The notes: generated from the sequence alone by a model not told the origin. A DNA stretch of 64,000 nt from Pontibacter ruber (GCF_023630205.1 NZ_JALPRR010000006.1:62001-126000), one strand, 5' to 3'; shown: positions 16,579 to 26,927, counted from the stretch's first letter. Translations and numbers: made by a program.

Positions 16579-19557
16579 TTACAGACCGATATTGATACCT
16601 ATCGTGAAGGTCTTGGCAAGCGGCGGTGTGTAAAAATCGTGACCAAGGGTAACGTTGCTGCGGCCAAAGTAAGTGGTATTCACTTCCGGATCGTAGCCTT
16701 CGTAGTCGGTAAAGGTGTGAAGATTGGTGCCCTGCAGGTAGATCTTAGCTGAAGTCAGCTTAAACCTGCTAATGAGGTCTGCCGGAATGTTATAGCCCAG
16801 GTTTACGTAATTGATGCGCAGGAAAGAACCATCCTGCACCCACCTGGATGATTTACCTGCTCCATTCCCTTCATATAGCCTGGCTTGCGGCACATCGGTT
16901 ATATCTCCGGGCTGCTGCCATCTGTCCAACTGGTCTTTTGTCTGATTATCAAAATAGTCTGCGTTAACCGACTGGAAGTAGCCTGCTACGTTGTAGAGGT
17001 CGTTGCCTTCCACAAACTGCAAAAGGATGCCCAGGTCAAAACCTTTATAGGAGAAGTTGTTGGTTAAGCCGCCCTGGAATTCAGGGTTCGGGTCGCCGAT
17101 TTTTTGATCTTCGGCCAGGCTATAGTCGTTAGTGGTTTCATTGCTGCCGGCTCTAACGTAGTACAGGGCATCACCTGTGAGTGGATCGGCACCAGCAAAC
17201 TTAGGACCCCAGAACACACCCATCGGCTCACCTTCTCTGATTTGGCCGACAAAGCGTTCGCCACCAAAAATGGTGGAGCCGTTCAGGTCAGTTACTTTAT
17301 TCCGGTTGCGGGCTATGTTAAAGTTGGTCGTCCATTCAAAAGCACCAACCAGGTTGCGGGAGTTTATAACAAATTCAAATCCTTTGTTTTCCAGTTTGCC
17401 CAGGTTTTTGGTGATGATGGTAAAACCACTGTATCCCGGAATCGGCAGGTTAAGCAGCAGGTCATTGGTGTTCTTGATATAATAATCTATCTCGCCTGTA
17501 AGCCTGTCGTCAAAAAAGCCATAGTCCAGGCCCACGTCAAACTGCGTTGTTTTTTCCCATTGCAGGTCTTCGTTTGGCAAAGTAGTAAGTACGATGCCTG
17601 CCTGGTCTTCATAGAAGTTGGCCTCGTACAGTGACAAAGGTGCAAAGTTGCCAATCTCGGCATTACCGGTAATTCCATAGCTGGCTCTCAGTTTCAGGAA
17701 GCTAAGTGCATTTAAACCTTCCATAAAAGGCTCCTGGTTTATGATCCATCCTGCAGAGGCTGCGGGAAAAGTGCCATAGCGATTATCTTCTCCAAATCTG
17801 GAAGAACCATCTATGCGCACGCTGCCGCTGAACAGGTAACGTTCCCTTAATACATAGTTGGCACGGGCAAAGTAGGAAGCGAAGTTATAGCCTGTGCCTG
17901 TAGTAGAACCACTCGTAATACGTGCGGCGCTCGCTATTTTTTTAAAGTTATCGTTGGGGAAACCTCGACCTTCTACAGAGCCGGCGTTTGTTCTGCTGCG
18001 CTGGTAACTAAAACCGCCAAGTATCTCAAGTTTATGTATATCCTGGAGAAGTGTACTGAAGGTAAGTGTGTTGTTTGTATTATAGTTGGTTGAGGTAAGT
18101 TGGTTTTGGTAGCCATAACCGGTAGGTCCGCCATCCTCTGTGTTACGGCCGAGGTAAATTTCCTCGTTCAGATTCAGGTAGTCTATGCCATGCTCCGTTC
18201 TGAAGGTTAGATCTTTAAGTATATCAAACTCCAGGAAGGCAGTGCTGATGGTTCTGTGGGTAGTAGCTTCGTTAGAACCGTCTTCCTGATCAATCAGGTT
18301 GTTGTAGTACAACGTATTTCTGTTAAGCTCGCCTGTGGCTGGGTCTATCTTCGGCTGGATAGGCGGAATGGCGTTTAGCTGCACCGGATTGGAAAAGGCG
18401 TTATCATCAGAAACACGCTGGTTCAGTGTACGGATAAGCGAGATGTTGGTACCCACCCTGAACCGATCGCTTATGCTATGGTCCAGGTTAAAGCGACCGG
18501 AAGCCCTGTCAAACTCATTCCCAATGATAATACCATCCTGTGTGTTATAGTTACCGTTTATGTAAAAACGTGTCTTTTCGGTTCCCCCATTCAGAGTCAC
18601 TTCATACTGCGATACACCACCGGTCTCGAAAGGCTCCTCCCACCATTTCTGGTTGTAGGGCGAGTTGATGTCCAGGCCATTGCCTTCAAACTCTTCAGCG
18701 GCATCGTAACCCATGTTTTCGGCTGCTTCTGTAAAGAGATCTATATATTCATCTGCATTCAGAAACTCCCTGATGCGAGTTGCTTTGCTAAAGCCGGTGT
18801 AGTAGTTAAAGTTAACATTCGTCTTGCCGGCCTTGCCACTTTTGGTCGTAATCAGCACAACACCGTTCGAAGCTCTTGATCCATAGATGGCAGAGGCAGA
18901 GGCATCTTTCAGAATCTCGATGGATTCGATGTCGTTGGGGTTGATGTCGGCAATGGGATTGAGCGGCTCTGAATTCGTAGTGCCTAAGTCAGCTGAGGTA
19001 ACCGGTATACCATCTACTACATAAAGCGGCTGGTTACTCGCTGAAACAGAGGAGGCGCCCCTAACACGGATATTCATACCTTGCCCTAGTTTGCCACTGC
19101 CCTGGTTGATGTAAACACCGGCCGCACGACCCTGCAGCGTAGACTCCAGTGTTGGGGTTGGGATGTTGGCGATCTGGTCGCCCGTTACCCGGGCAATGTT
19201 ACCTGTCAGCTCTTGCTTTAGCTGGGTACCATAGCCTGTCACCACTACTTCGCTCAACTGCTTTTCATCAGCACGCAATGTTACGTTTATGGTAGACCGG
19301 CCATTTACAGGAACTTCCTGGGTGGTCATGCCAATAAAGCTGAAAACCAAGGTGGCATTGGTAGGCACTGTGAGGCTAAACTCTCCGTTAGAGCCTGAAG
19401 TAGTACCGTTAGTGGTACCTTTTTCGAGTACGGTAACGCCGGGTAAAGCAGAGTTATCGGTGGCTGATGTTACACGCCCTGAGACCTGTAATGTTTGTGC
19501 CCACCCCACACTGACCAGAGCAAGGCATAGGACAAAGAGGAGTAAAATTCTTTTCAT
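16579..19557 (-). CDS. SusC/RagA-family TonB-linked receptor (pair 2)
   Basis: A 992-residue receptor: signal peptide (cleavage after VGWAQ), beta-sandwich VSGRVTSATDNSALPGVTV, TonB-box region LSEVVVTGYGTQ, plug with LQGRAAGVYI and LYVVDGIPV and the end SNGVVLITTKSGK, then barrel to ITIGINIGL-type terminus. The N-terminal 130 residues are nearly the same as those of pair 3 (for example VTSATD.TALPGVTVLE.GTTNG), which suggests tandem duplication of the whole SusCD unit. Divergence in the barrel would give different ligands. Confidence 0.93.
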   Translation of the reverse strand: MKRILLLFVLCLALVSVGWAQTLQVSGRVTSATDNSALPGVTVLEKGTTNGTTSGSNGEFSLTVPTNATLVFSFIGMTTQEVPVNGRSTINVTLRADEKQLSEVVVTGYGTQLKQELTGNIARVTGDQIANIPTPTLESTLQGRAAGVYINQGSGKLGQGMNIRVRGASSVSASNQPLYVVDGIPVTSADLGTTNSEPLNPIADINPNDIESIEILKDASASAIYGSRASNGVVLITTKSGKAGKTNVNFNYYTGFSKATRIREFLNADEYIDLFTEAAENMGYDAAEEFEGNGLDINSPYNQKWWEEPFETGGVSQYEVTLNGGTEKTRFYINGNYNTQDGIIIGNEFDRASGRFNLDHSISDRFRVGTNISLIRTLNQRVSDDNAFSNPVQLNAIPPIQPKIDPATGELNRNTLYYNNLIDQEDGSNEATTHRTISTAFLEFDILKDLTFRTEHGIDYLNLNEEIYLGRNTEDGGPTGYGYQNQLTSTNYNTNNTLTFSTLLQDIHKLEILGGFSYQRSRTNAGSVEGRGFPNDNFKKIASAARITSGSTTGTGYNFASYFARANYVLRERYLFSGSVRIDGSSRFGEDNRYGTFPAASAGWIINQEPFMEGLNALSFLKLRASYGITGNAEIGNFAPLSLYEANFYEDQAGIVLTTLPNEDLQWEKTTQFDVGLDYGFFDDRLTGEIDYYIKNTNDLLLNLPIPGYSGFTIITKNLGKLENKGFEFVINSRNLVGAFEWTTNFNIARNRNKVTDLNGSTIFGGERFVGQIREGEPMGVFWGPKFAGADPLTGDALYYVRAGSNETTNDYSLAEDQKIGDPNPEFQGGLTNNFSYKGFDLGILLQFVEGNDLYNVAGYFQSVNADYFDNQTKDQLDRWQQPGDITDVPQARLYEGNGAGKSSRWVQDGSFLRINYVNLGYNIPADLISRFKLTSAKIYLQGTNLHTFTDYEGYDPEVNTTYFGRSNVTLGHDFYTPPLAKTFTIGINIGL

Positions 19558-19737
19558 GTTTTTGGGAGATCAAATTGAGGATTATAGTACTTAGTTTTAA
19601 ACGAATTTGATTTTATAAAGATGTAATTGCAGAATTGAATAGTTTGGAAGGGAGTAGAATAAGGGTGATGGTAATGCAATTGGGTATAGAAGTAGCTGCC
19701 TGTTAGATGAAAACAGGCAGGAAAGTACAATGTGCAG

Positions 19738-19784
19738 GTATAAAAAAGCAGAGGCTCCGAATTCCGAGCCTCTGCTTTTTTATA
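19738..19784 (-). terminator. Terminator after SusD pair 3 (minus strand)
   Basis: GTATAAAAAAGCAGAGGCTC pairs with GAGCCTCTGCTTTTTTATAC. It follows the stop codon at 19797 on the minus strand and separates the two tandem SusCD units. Confidence 0.88.
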
Positions 19785-19796
19785 CTTTAAATTATG

Positions 19797-21161
19797 TTAA
19801 TAACCAGGGTTTTGTGTCAGGTTCGGGTTCACCTCGATTTGTTGCAGCGGTATCGGCCACAGGTTACGGAAAGCTTCACCGTCCTCTTCGCAGAAACCAA
19901 GTCGCTCGCAGGTCAGGTTGTAGCGTTTCAGGTCCATAAAGCGCAGGCCTTCGCCTACAAACTCATAGCGTCGCTGCAACAGGATCTCGTCCAAGGCTGC
20001 GGCATTGGTAAGAGCTCCGGTAATAGGGGATAAACCCGCACGTTCGCGAATTACATTGATGTCTGCAATCACCTGCGGATCGGCTTGTGCACCCGGAGTA
20101 CCTTGTCTGGCACGGGCTTCGGCACGGATCAGGTACATTTCAGCCAGGCGGATTACAGGCACGTTGTCTGCGTTCTCGGCCACGTCTTCATACTTGAGCA
20201 AGCGGTTGCGGTTGCCTTCAAAGCGAGTTGTTTGTGCAAAGCGTACGTCGCCCTGGTCTCCTGCAGCTTTGAACTGGTCGAAGAAGGCTTGGCGAAGGTA
20301 GAATTTCTGACCACCGGTTCTGGGATCAGAGGCACTGCCCAGGCCATTGGCGTCAAATGTGGTAAAGTTCAGCTCAAAGATAGACTCGGCATTACCTTCT
20401 CTTACGAACAGGTCGCCAAAGTTTGGAAGAATCTCGTAGCCACCTGATGTAATAACCGCATCAGCGGCAGCCTCGGCCGACGCATTATCGCCGCGCTGCA
20501 GGGAAACTCTTGCCAGCAAGGCAACTGCCGCGGCAGAAGATGCCCGATAAGGAGCATTACTGATGGCAGGGCCCAGGTTCTCTGCGGCAAACATCAGGTC
20601 AGCGATGACGGCATCGTATACCTGTGCTTCTGAAGAGCGGGGCAGCGATTGCACTTCCGGAATGGTGGTGGTAGGAGTTGTAACTACCGGTACGCCACCA
20701 AACACTCGCAGCAGGTCGAAGTGTGCCAGTGCTCTTATAAATCGCATTTCAGCGATATAGCGATTGCGGGTCTCCTCGTCCAGGTCAGCTAGTTGCTCTG
20801 CTGCTCTTATTACTGTGTTGGCACGGTTAATCGCTACGTAAATGGAAGCCCAGGTATTCGCTATTTGCAGGTTCGATGCCCTGATGTCGCGTGTCGAAAC
20901 TTCTACGTCCGTGGTGAATGTACCCCGGTGCTGCATGTTATCAGCATACACATCCTGGTAAATAAGGTAGCGCAGCCCATAGTAGTTGGAGTTTTGCAAC
21001 GCGCTATAGGTACCCAGTGCAGCCCTGTTCAGGCTAGTCTCATCGGTTATTGCTTCTTCTATATCAACCCCGGTTGTAGGTTCTACATCCAGTGTATCTT
21101 CACACCCGGACAGTACACTTAGACCAAGGGCGAGCATTATTATATAAGAGTATCTTTTCAT
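19797..21161 (-). CDS. SusD/RagB-family lipoprotein (pair 3)
   Basis: A 454-residue lipoprotein with signal ending LSVLSGC (Cys20) then EDTLDVEPTTG. Landmarks are AINRANTVIRAAEQL, EMRFIRALAHFDLLRVFGG, MYLIRAEARARQG, ILLQRRYEFVGEGLRFMDLKR and the terminal NPNLTQNPGY. It lies 24 bp downstream of its SusC partner. The shorter length relative to pairs 1 and 2 is within family range. Confidence 0.93.
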   Translation of the reverse strand: MKRYSYIIMLALGLSVLSGCEDTLDVEPTTGVDIEEAITDETSLNRAALGTYSALQNSNYYGLRYLIYQDVYADNMQHRGTFTTDVEVSTRDIRASNLQIANTWASIYVAINRANTVIRAAEQLADLDEETRNRYIAEMRFIRALAHFDLLRVFGGVPVVTTPTTTIPEVQSLPRSSEAQVYDAVIADLMFAAENLGPAISNAPYRASSAAAVALLARVSLQRGDNASAEAAADAVITSGGYEILPNFGDLFVREGNAESIFELNFTTFDANGLGSASDPRTGGQKFYLRQAFFDQFKAAGDQGDVRFAQTTRFEGNRNRLLKYEDVAENADNVPVIRLAEMYLIRAEARARQGTPGAQADPQVIADINVIRERAGLSPITGALTNAAALDEILLQRRYEFVGEGLRFMDLKRYNLTCERLGFCEEDGEAFRNLWPIPLQQIEVNPNLTQNPGY

Positions 21162-21185
21162 GGTGATGCTTGTTTTATTTTCTGA

Positions 21186-24100
21186 TTACAACCCAAGGTT
21201 AATACCAAATGTGATAGTGCGTGCCTGCGGGAACGTGTAAAAGTCTACACCAATGGTAGTATTAGACGTTCCGGCAAAGTTTACCTCAGGGTCAAATCCA
21301 GGATAATCGGTGAAGGTGATCAGGTTCTGGCCCTGTGCATACACTCTCAGGCTTCTCACGCCAATGCGCTCTACTAAGCTGGTTGGCAGGTTGTAACCCA
21401 GAATCACGTTTTTGAAGCGCAGGTAAGAGCCGTCATAAATAAACCTGGATGAGTTGCTACGGTTGTTATCGTTCGGATCGTCTACGGTAGCTCTCGGGAT
21501 GTCAGTTCTGTCGCCTTCGCTCTGCCAGCGGCCTCTTACCAAACCCAGCATGTTATCGTCCAGGAAGTCGTTGCCCAGGTGCTGCTGATACTGGTGTGCC
21601 GGGTTGGCAATATCGTTGCCCTGTGAAAATTGTAAAAAGATGTTCAGGTCAAAGCCTTTGTAGCGGAACACGTTGGTGAAACCGCCTACAAAATCCGGCT
21701 GTGCATCGCCAATAATGGTCAGATCGTCATCCGTGATCAGGCCGTCGTTGTTGATGTCGCGGAAGTTAACGTCACCAGCCTGCGCACCTTGCCCCTGGCG
21801 GGAAGCCGGGATTTCATCGGTTGTGCTGTACACTCCGTCTGTGATGAAGCCATAGAAGGTACCGATCGGCTCACCTTCGCGCAATACCAGCGAGTTACCG
21901 CCAAAACCATAGAAGATATCCTGGCCCTGGTACAGCTCCGTTACCTTGTTTCTGTTGAAAGAGATATTGAAATCACTGGTCCAGTTGAAGGCATCGCCGG
22001 TACCTGAAATGTTTACGGTATTTAAGGCAATCTCAAAACCCTTGTTTTCTACAGAGCCGATATTGGAAGCATAGCTGGCAAAACCATTCTGCGTTGGTAT
22101 AGGGCGGTTAAACAACAGGTCCGTTGTCTTCTTGATATAATAATCTATTGCCAGGTTAACACGGTTGTTGAAGAAGCCGATATCGGTACCCACGTTAAAC
22201 TGTTTTGTCTCTTCCCACTTCAGGTCAGGGTTCGGAATCTGTGTCTGAGCAGTACCTGGTCTGTCGATGTAGCTGGCACCAGCCGCTACAAGGCCAAGGT
22301 AAGCGAAGTTGCCGATCTCCTGGTTACCCGTGATGCCGTAAGAAGCTCTCAGCTTCAGTTCGCTCAGGGACTCTATACCAGACATGAAATTCTCCTCGAT
22401 CAGCCTCCAGCCTGCTGAAATAGACGGGAAGTAACCATAGCGATTGTCTTCAGCAAAGCGGGAAGAACCGTCGGCACGGAAGTTAACACCCAGCAGGTAT
22501 CTGTCTCTGAGAGAGTAGTTGGCTCTGCCAAAGAAAGATACAAGGTTGTTCTCGATGAAGGTATTGGAGCCTGCGTTCACGCGTACGGCGCTGCCAACGT
22601 AGCGGAAGCGTTCATCCGGGAAACCAAGGCCGGTTACAAAGGCGCTTCTCAGGGAGTTGTGCTCATTGGCGGCACCGATCACTGCTGAAATGTTATGTAC
22701 ATCGTTTAGCAGCTTGTTGTAAGACAGCGTTGTTTCGAGCAGGCGCTTGTTCACGGTGCTGGTAGCGTTGGTGGCAGAACCCTCGGTAGGAGTGGCAAAA
22801 GAGCCGGGATAGTTGGTGGCGGTAAAGCGTCTTTCGTCAATGTTCAGCACATCAAGGCCGCCTTTAACCTGCCATTCCAGGCCCGGTACAAAGGCATACT
22901 TGGCAAAGATGTTGCCTATCGCTCTAAGGTTCTGTGTTTCATCGTCGTTTTCGGTGCCCTCTGCTACCGGGTTAGTATAAAAGTAGTTTGGTCTGGTATA
23001 TTCGCCATTATCATAATAAACCGGCCAGATTGGGGAAGCAGCCAGGGCGTTGGCAAATGGTCCGTATAAGGTGTTGTCGCTGACAATACGGTTGTTGTCG
23101 GAACGGCTGAGCTGTATACTTGTACCGACGCTAAACTTGTCGTTGACAGTGTGGTCCAGGTTCAGGCGGGTGGAGTAGCGCTTATATTCGCTGCCAATGA
23201 TGATACCTTCCTGATCAAAATAAGCGCCCGATAAATAGTAGCGGGTTTTAGCATCGCCACCGCTTAACGATAGTTCATAGTTTTGAATCGGAGCGGTTCT
23301 GGTTACTTCATCAATCCAGTTTGTCTTGGTAGGGGTAAAGTCAACGCCTCCGTAATAAAAGTCGAGGAAGTCTTCGAAGGTGGCATCGGAATCCAGGTAG
23401 CCGTCATTTTTATAGGCCTCCAGCATGATCTGGCTATACTCGTCGGCATTCAGAAAATCCGGCTCCTTCCACATTTTCTGGAAACCGGCATAGGCGCTCA
23501 GGTTGATCTGGGTCTTACGGGCGGAGCCGCGTTTCGTCGTGATCAGCACCACACCGTTCGCCGCTCTGGAACCATAGATAGCCGCGGCCGAGGCATCCTT
23601 CAGAATGTCGATGGATTCGATGTCGTTCGGGTTTAGATCAGCGATCGCGTTCACGCTCTGGCCACCATAGCCCAGCTGGGAAAAGTCGCCTGTGGTGAGC
23701 GGCACGCCATCCACCACATACAGCGGCTGGTTACTGGCCGAGATAGAAGAAGAACCACGTACACGCACGCTGATGCCGCTACCCGGCGTACCAGAGTTTT
23801 GCGAGATCTGCACACCTGCTGCACGGCCCTGCAGTGCCTGATCAACCCCCACTACAGGCAGGTCCTGCAGTTCTTCGGAGGTTACCTTGGCGGTAGCACC
23901 GGTTACTTCGCGCCGCTCCTGCGTACCATAACCCACTACCACTACCTCTTCCAGTTGCTTTTCGTCGGTACGAAGCTGCACATCAACCGTGGAGCGGCCT
24001 TGTACCGGAACTTCCTGCGTAATCATGCCAATAAAACTGAATACCAGCGTAGCATTCTGCCCTACTGTAAGGGTATAGTCACCATTTGCACCGGTGGTGA

Positions 24101-24257
24101 CACCGTTCGTTGTACCACGCTCAAGTACTGTAACACCTGGCAGGGCAGTTCCGTCTGTTGCAGAGGTCACCCTTCCCGATACAGTCTGAGTCTGTGCCCA
24201 TACACTGCCAAGCAGCGCAAAGACGAAAAAGAAGCTCATCAGTATACTCTTCTTCAT
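21186..24257 (-). CDS. SusC/RagA-family TonB-linked receptor (pair 3)
   Basis: A 1023-residue receptor: signal peptide (cleavage after GSVWAQ), beta-sandwich VSGRVTSATDGTALPGVTV, TonB-box region LEEVVVVGYGTQ, plug with LQGRAAGVQI and LYVVDGVPL ending AANGVVLITTKRG, then a large barrel ending ITFGINLGL. It is the upstream-most gene of the tandem minus-strand block, so the promoter should lie in 24258-24689. No ECF sigma/anti-sigma pair or enzyme accompanies it. Confidence 0.93.
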   Translation of the reverse strand: MKKSILMSFFFVFALLGSVWAQTQTVSGRVTSATDGTALPGVTVLERGTTNGVTTGANGDYTLTVGQNATLVFSFIGMITQEVPVQGRSTVDVQLRTDEKQLEEVVVVGYGTQERREVTGATAKVTSEELQDLPVVGVDQALQGRAAGVQISQNSGTPGSGISVRVRGSSSISASNQPLYVVDGVPLTTGDFSQLGYGGQSVNAIADLNPNDIESIDILKDASAAAIYGSRAANGVVLITTKRGSARKTQINLSAYAGFQKMWKEPDFLNADEYSQIMLEAYKNDGYLDSDATFEDFLDFYYGGVDFTPTKTNWIDEVTRTAPIQNYELSLSGGDAKTRYYLSGAYFDQEGIIIGSEYKRYSTRLNLDHTVNDKFSVGTSIQLSRSDNNRIVSDNTLYGPFANALAASPIWPVYYDNGEYTRPNYFYTNPVAEGTENDDETQNLRAIGNIFAKYAFVPGLEWQVKGGLDVLNIDERRFTATNYPGSFATPTEGSATNATSTVNKRLLETTLSYNKLLNDVHNISAVIGAANEHNSLRSAFVTGLGFPDERFRYVGSAVRVNAGSNTFIENNLVSFFGRANYSLRDRYLLGVNFRADGSSRFAEDNRYGYFPSISAGWRLIEENFMSGIESLSELKLRASYGITGNQEIGNFAYLGLVAAGASYIDRPGTAQTQIPNPDLKWEETKQFNVGTDIGFFNNRVNLAIDYYIKKTTDLLFNRPIPTQNGFASYASNIGSVENKGFEIALNTVNISGTGDAFNWTSDFNISFNRNKVTELYQGQDIFYGFGGNSLVLREGEPIGTFYGFITDGVYSTTDEIPASRQGQGAQAGDVNFRDINNDGLITDDDLTIIGDAQPDFVGGFTNVFRYKGFDLNIFLQFSQGNDIANPAHQYQQHLGNDFLDDNMLGLVRGRWQSEGDRTDIPRATVDDPNDNNRSNSSRFIYDGSYLRFKNVILGYNLPTSLVERIGVRSLRVYAQGQNLITFTDYPGFDPEVNFAGTSNTTIGVDFYTFPQARTITFGINLGL

Positions 24258-24689
24258 AGGGATTTTAGTTTGTTGAATGATTGATTTACGTTAAGCACTG
24301 TACTCCGCACGCTGTAGGTAGTTGTTTCGCTACTGCTTCTGAGCTATAATAAGACATGCCCGCATTTCGTCTGCTAATCAGCAGCACACAGGATTGGACA
24401 GCGAAAAAATAGCAAGCAGCTACTCTCATGCGACAAAAGCGATCTATTTTGTTCTGTTGTAGGGAATAGTAAAGCCACTCCTTTACCGTAAAGAGAGAAC
24501 TATATAACGGGAAAGGCCGAATTTATCAGGTGAACGTTGCTAAAGCCTATAAAATCAATAGCTTATACTAACTTCAATGCTTGATGTTACAGTGGCTAAA
24601 CGTTTATTTTTAGGTGTTGGGAAAATGAACCTTTCTAAGTTGTTTTTATACTTTGCAGAGTTGGTGTAAAAGTATACTTTGATGGAAAC
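24258..24689. other. Intergenic region upstream of SusCD pair 3
   Basis: 432 bp, moderately AT-rich, presumably containing the promoter for the minus-strand SusC. I found no clear hairpin, repeat or recognisable binding site. Confidence 0.5.
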
Positions 24690-25280
24690 TTATTTTTCTA
24701 ACATACTGATACTTACAAATCCTGAGCCTCCATTATGTACAAGTCGCCACTTTTTTTTGCGAAGCTCGCGCCGGATAAAATTGTTCAAAAAACCATGTGC
24801 CACCAACACAACAGTTTTGTCTTGTTCGGCCTCTTTCGATAACCGCTCGGCACAACGTCGGACCCGCTTTTTTGCTTCTTTAAAGGATTCGATACCCTTG
24901 CTGTTGAGGCCCATGAGCCACAGGGCACGGGAGCTCAGGAGCCAAAACCGGATGGGCAGGCGCACCAAGGGCAGCGAAAAGATCTTCCGCTCAAACTCCC
25001 GGAAATCATGGTCGATAATGAGTTCGATATCGTTGCCAAAAATGGCTTTGGCAGTAAGCTGGGAACGGACAAGCGTGCTGCAGAAAACTTTTTTGATCTC
25101 TTTGTAAGGAATGGACTCATGGCTAAGCACAAACTTCTCTACCTGGGCGGCATCATAGTCTGTGATAAACTGGCGTGCGGCGGCAGCATCGAAGTACCCA
25201 TGCTTCGACACTATAGGGCGGGCATGGCGGATCAGGAAAATCCGCGCAGGTATTTTATCGGAAGATTCTGGATTGCTCAA
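24690..25280 (-). CDS. Histidine phosphatase family (phosphoglycerate-mutase-like) protein
   Basis: A 196-residue protein of the branch-1 histidine phosphatase fold. Seen: FLIRHARP near residue 15 (phosphoacceptor His, RHx motif with Ala in place of the usual Gly), CSTLVRSQLTAKAI (second Arg), a central Glu in the FREFERK segment, and VLVAHGFLNN (second catalytic His). The substrate is unknown; there is no signal peptide. The first start-like codon is a TTG at 25280, just before MSNPESSDKIPAR; no ATG fits before the RH motif. It is probably in one unit with the GNAT gene upstream. Confidence 0.8.
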   Translation of the reverse strand: MSNPESSDKIPARIFLIRHARPIVSKHGYFDAAAARQFITDYDAAQVEKFVLSHESIPYKEIKKVFCSTLVRSQLTAKAIFGNDIELIIDHDFREFERKIFSLPLVRLPIRFWLLSSRALWLMGLNSKGIESFKEAKKRVRRCAERLSKEAEQDKTVVLVAHGFLNNFIRRELRKKKWRLVHNGGSGFVSISMLEK

Positions 25281-25339
25281 AGTATAACGCAGGCATTGGT
25301 GTAGTACGGGGTTATACGATGGCGGTAGGCAGCGGTGTT

Positions 25340-25939
25340 TTAAGAGGGCGTGAGGCTATGTAAATCTTTGAAAATGGTTCGTCGGATGTGCTCCCATTCC
25401 GGGCGAAGTATACTATAATAAATAGTGTCGCGACGGCGGCCATCGTACATCAGCGTGTGGCTGCGTAGGACGCCCTCTTCGGTAGCGCCAATTTTCTGCA
25501 TGGCTCTGCGCGAGCGCAGATTCAGGACATCCGTTTTCAGCTCTACACGCTCATATTGCAGCACCTCAAACGCGAAGGAGAGGAGCAGGAACTTGCAGTG
25601 CCGGTTCAGTCCGCTACCGCGGTAATCTTTTGCAAGCCAGGTCCAGCCAATTTCCAGTCGTTTGTCTGCAACTGAAATGTTACCGTAACTGGTGCTGCCG
25701 GCTAACTTGCCGGTAGCTTTGTCTATGATAACAAAGGTATAGCGCCTCTCCGCTTCCCGGTCCTGCTGTGCTGCCTCTTCCCATTGTGCCAGTTCCTGTT
25801 CGTTGCTGATGCGCGTAACCGTGTACCGCCAGGTATCCTCATCGAGTGCAATCGATTTCAGTGCCTGCAAGTCGGCTGGCTGGTACGGGCGAAGCTGCAC
25901 GCGCTCATCCTCCAGTACAATGTGCTTGTTAAAGTCCAT
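25340..25939 (-). CDS. GNAT N-acetyltransferase (RimJ/RimL-like)
   Basis: A 199-residue acetyltransferase. VQLRPYQPADLQAL opens the fold, LEIGWTWLAKDYRGSGLN holds the acetyl-CoA pyrophosphate loop, and LQYERVELKTDVLNLRSRRAMQKIGATEEGVLR is the typical RimJ/L C-terminal half (quoted in part: RSRRAMQKIGA). It acetylates an amino group of a protein N-terminus or small molecule; the substrate cannot be determined. The ATG start MDFNKHIVLEDE fits family length. Confidence 0.85.
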   Translation of the reverse strand: MDFNKHIVLEDERVQLRPYQPADLQALKSIALDEDTWRYTVTRISNEQELAQWEEAAQQDREAERRYTFVIIDKATGKLAGSTSYGNISVADKRLEIGWTWLAKDYRGSGLNRHCKFLLLSFAFEVLQYERVELKTDVLNLRSRRAMQKIGATEEGVLRSHTLMYDGRRRDTIYYSILRPEWEHIRRTIFKDLHSLTPS

Positions 25940-26194
25940 GGCAAAAGTTTTAAAGTATAAAGTTAAGCCGGTGTATTAGCCTGCTATCTAAAATACAAAG
26001 TATAGAATAAAGCACCGTTTATGCAGCATCTGGCACGCTGATGCTTTCCAAAATGGCTGTTTAGGGTAAAATTACCCTTTTTTATATAGTAACGAAGCAG
26101 CATCAACAACCCTGCTTGCCTCTGCTACGTTCTACTTTAATCAATTACGCTATTTAATTATTACTATATATAAGGAAGAAATTTACAGCATAAA

Positions 26195-26899
26195 GTGCAA
26201 GAACTGAAGGGTAGAAGAGCATTAGTGTCGGGAGGAAGCTCTGGTATAGGGCAGGCTATAGCCGGACACCTGATAAACGCCGGCGCTGAAACAGCAATTG
26301 CTGACCTGCAGCCTGCAGCTCATGCATCGGAAAATGTGTACGCATTCCAATGCGACATTACGTCCGGTGCGGCTGTGGATGCCCTCTTTACGCAGGTCAG
26401 CGAAAGAATGGGGTTGCCTGATATACTTGTTTGCAATGCCGGCCGCGGCATCCACGAAAAGCTTACCGAAGGAGATCCGGAGAAGTGGCAGCAGATTATC
26501 GATACAAACCTGCTGGGCGCCTTGCGCATGGTACGGGCCTTTGTGCCTGGTATGCTGGAGGCGGGTCAGGGCGATGTCGTGTTTGTGTCGTCGGTAGCTG
26601 CCGGGCAGGCTTACCCTTATGGGGGTGTGTATGCCGCTTCTAAATCAGCCCTTGAAGTAATTGCAGAAACCTTGCGCCTCGAAGTGCTTCCGAAGGTGCG
26701 GGTAACGGTGGTAGCGCCCGGCGTAACAGATACCGCTTTTTTCAAGAATACAATTTCCGGATTTCATACTGCTGAAGATATAGGATATGGGGCCATTCCG
26801 CCGGAGGAGGTAGCAGGCGCAGTGCTTTATGCCCTGTGCAGGCCTCCGGAGGTATCCGTGAATCATATTACGGTACGGCCAACGCTTCAGCCTTTTTAA
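26195..26899 (+). CDS. Short-chain dehydrogenase/reductase, first gene of the glycan locus
   Basis: A 234-residue classical SDR. SGGSSGIGQA at the N-terminus is the NAD(P)-binding glycine motif (the usual first Thr is Ser), CNAG replaces NNAG, VFVSSVA supplies the catalytic Ser and YAASKSALE (about residue 146) the Tyr-x3-Lys. The start is GTG at 26195; AAGGAAG 17-23 bp upstream is too distant to be decisive. It is the first of eleven closely spaced plus-strand genes, so it probably oxidises or reduces a sugar or polyketide-like intermediate of the same pathway. 28 bp separate it from the epimerase. Confidence 0.85.
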   Translation: MQELKGRRALVSGGSSGIGQAIAGHLINAGAETAIADLQPAAHASENVYAFQCDITSGAAVDALFTQVSERMGLPDILVCNAGRGIHEKLTEGDPEKWQQIIDTNLLGALRMVRAFVPGMLEAGQGDVVFVSSVAAGQAYPYGGVYAASKSALEVIAETLRLEVLPKVRVTVVAPGVTDTAFFKNTISGFHTAEDIGYGAIPPEEVAGAVLYALCRPPEVSVNHITVRPTLQPF

Positions 26900-26927
26900 C
26901 CTATTGTACTTTACACAACACAAAACT

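Noticed and set aside
10428..24257. A classical polysaccharide utilisation locus
   Set aside because: There are SusC/SusD pairs but no glycosidase, lyase, hybrid sensor kinase or sigma/anti-sigma pair beside them.
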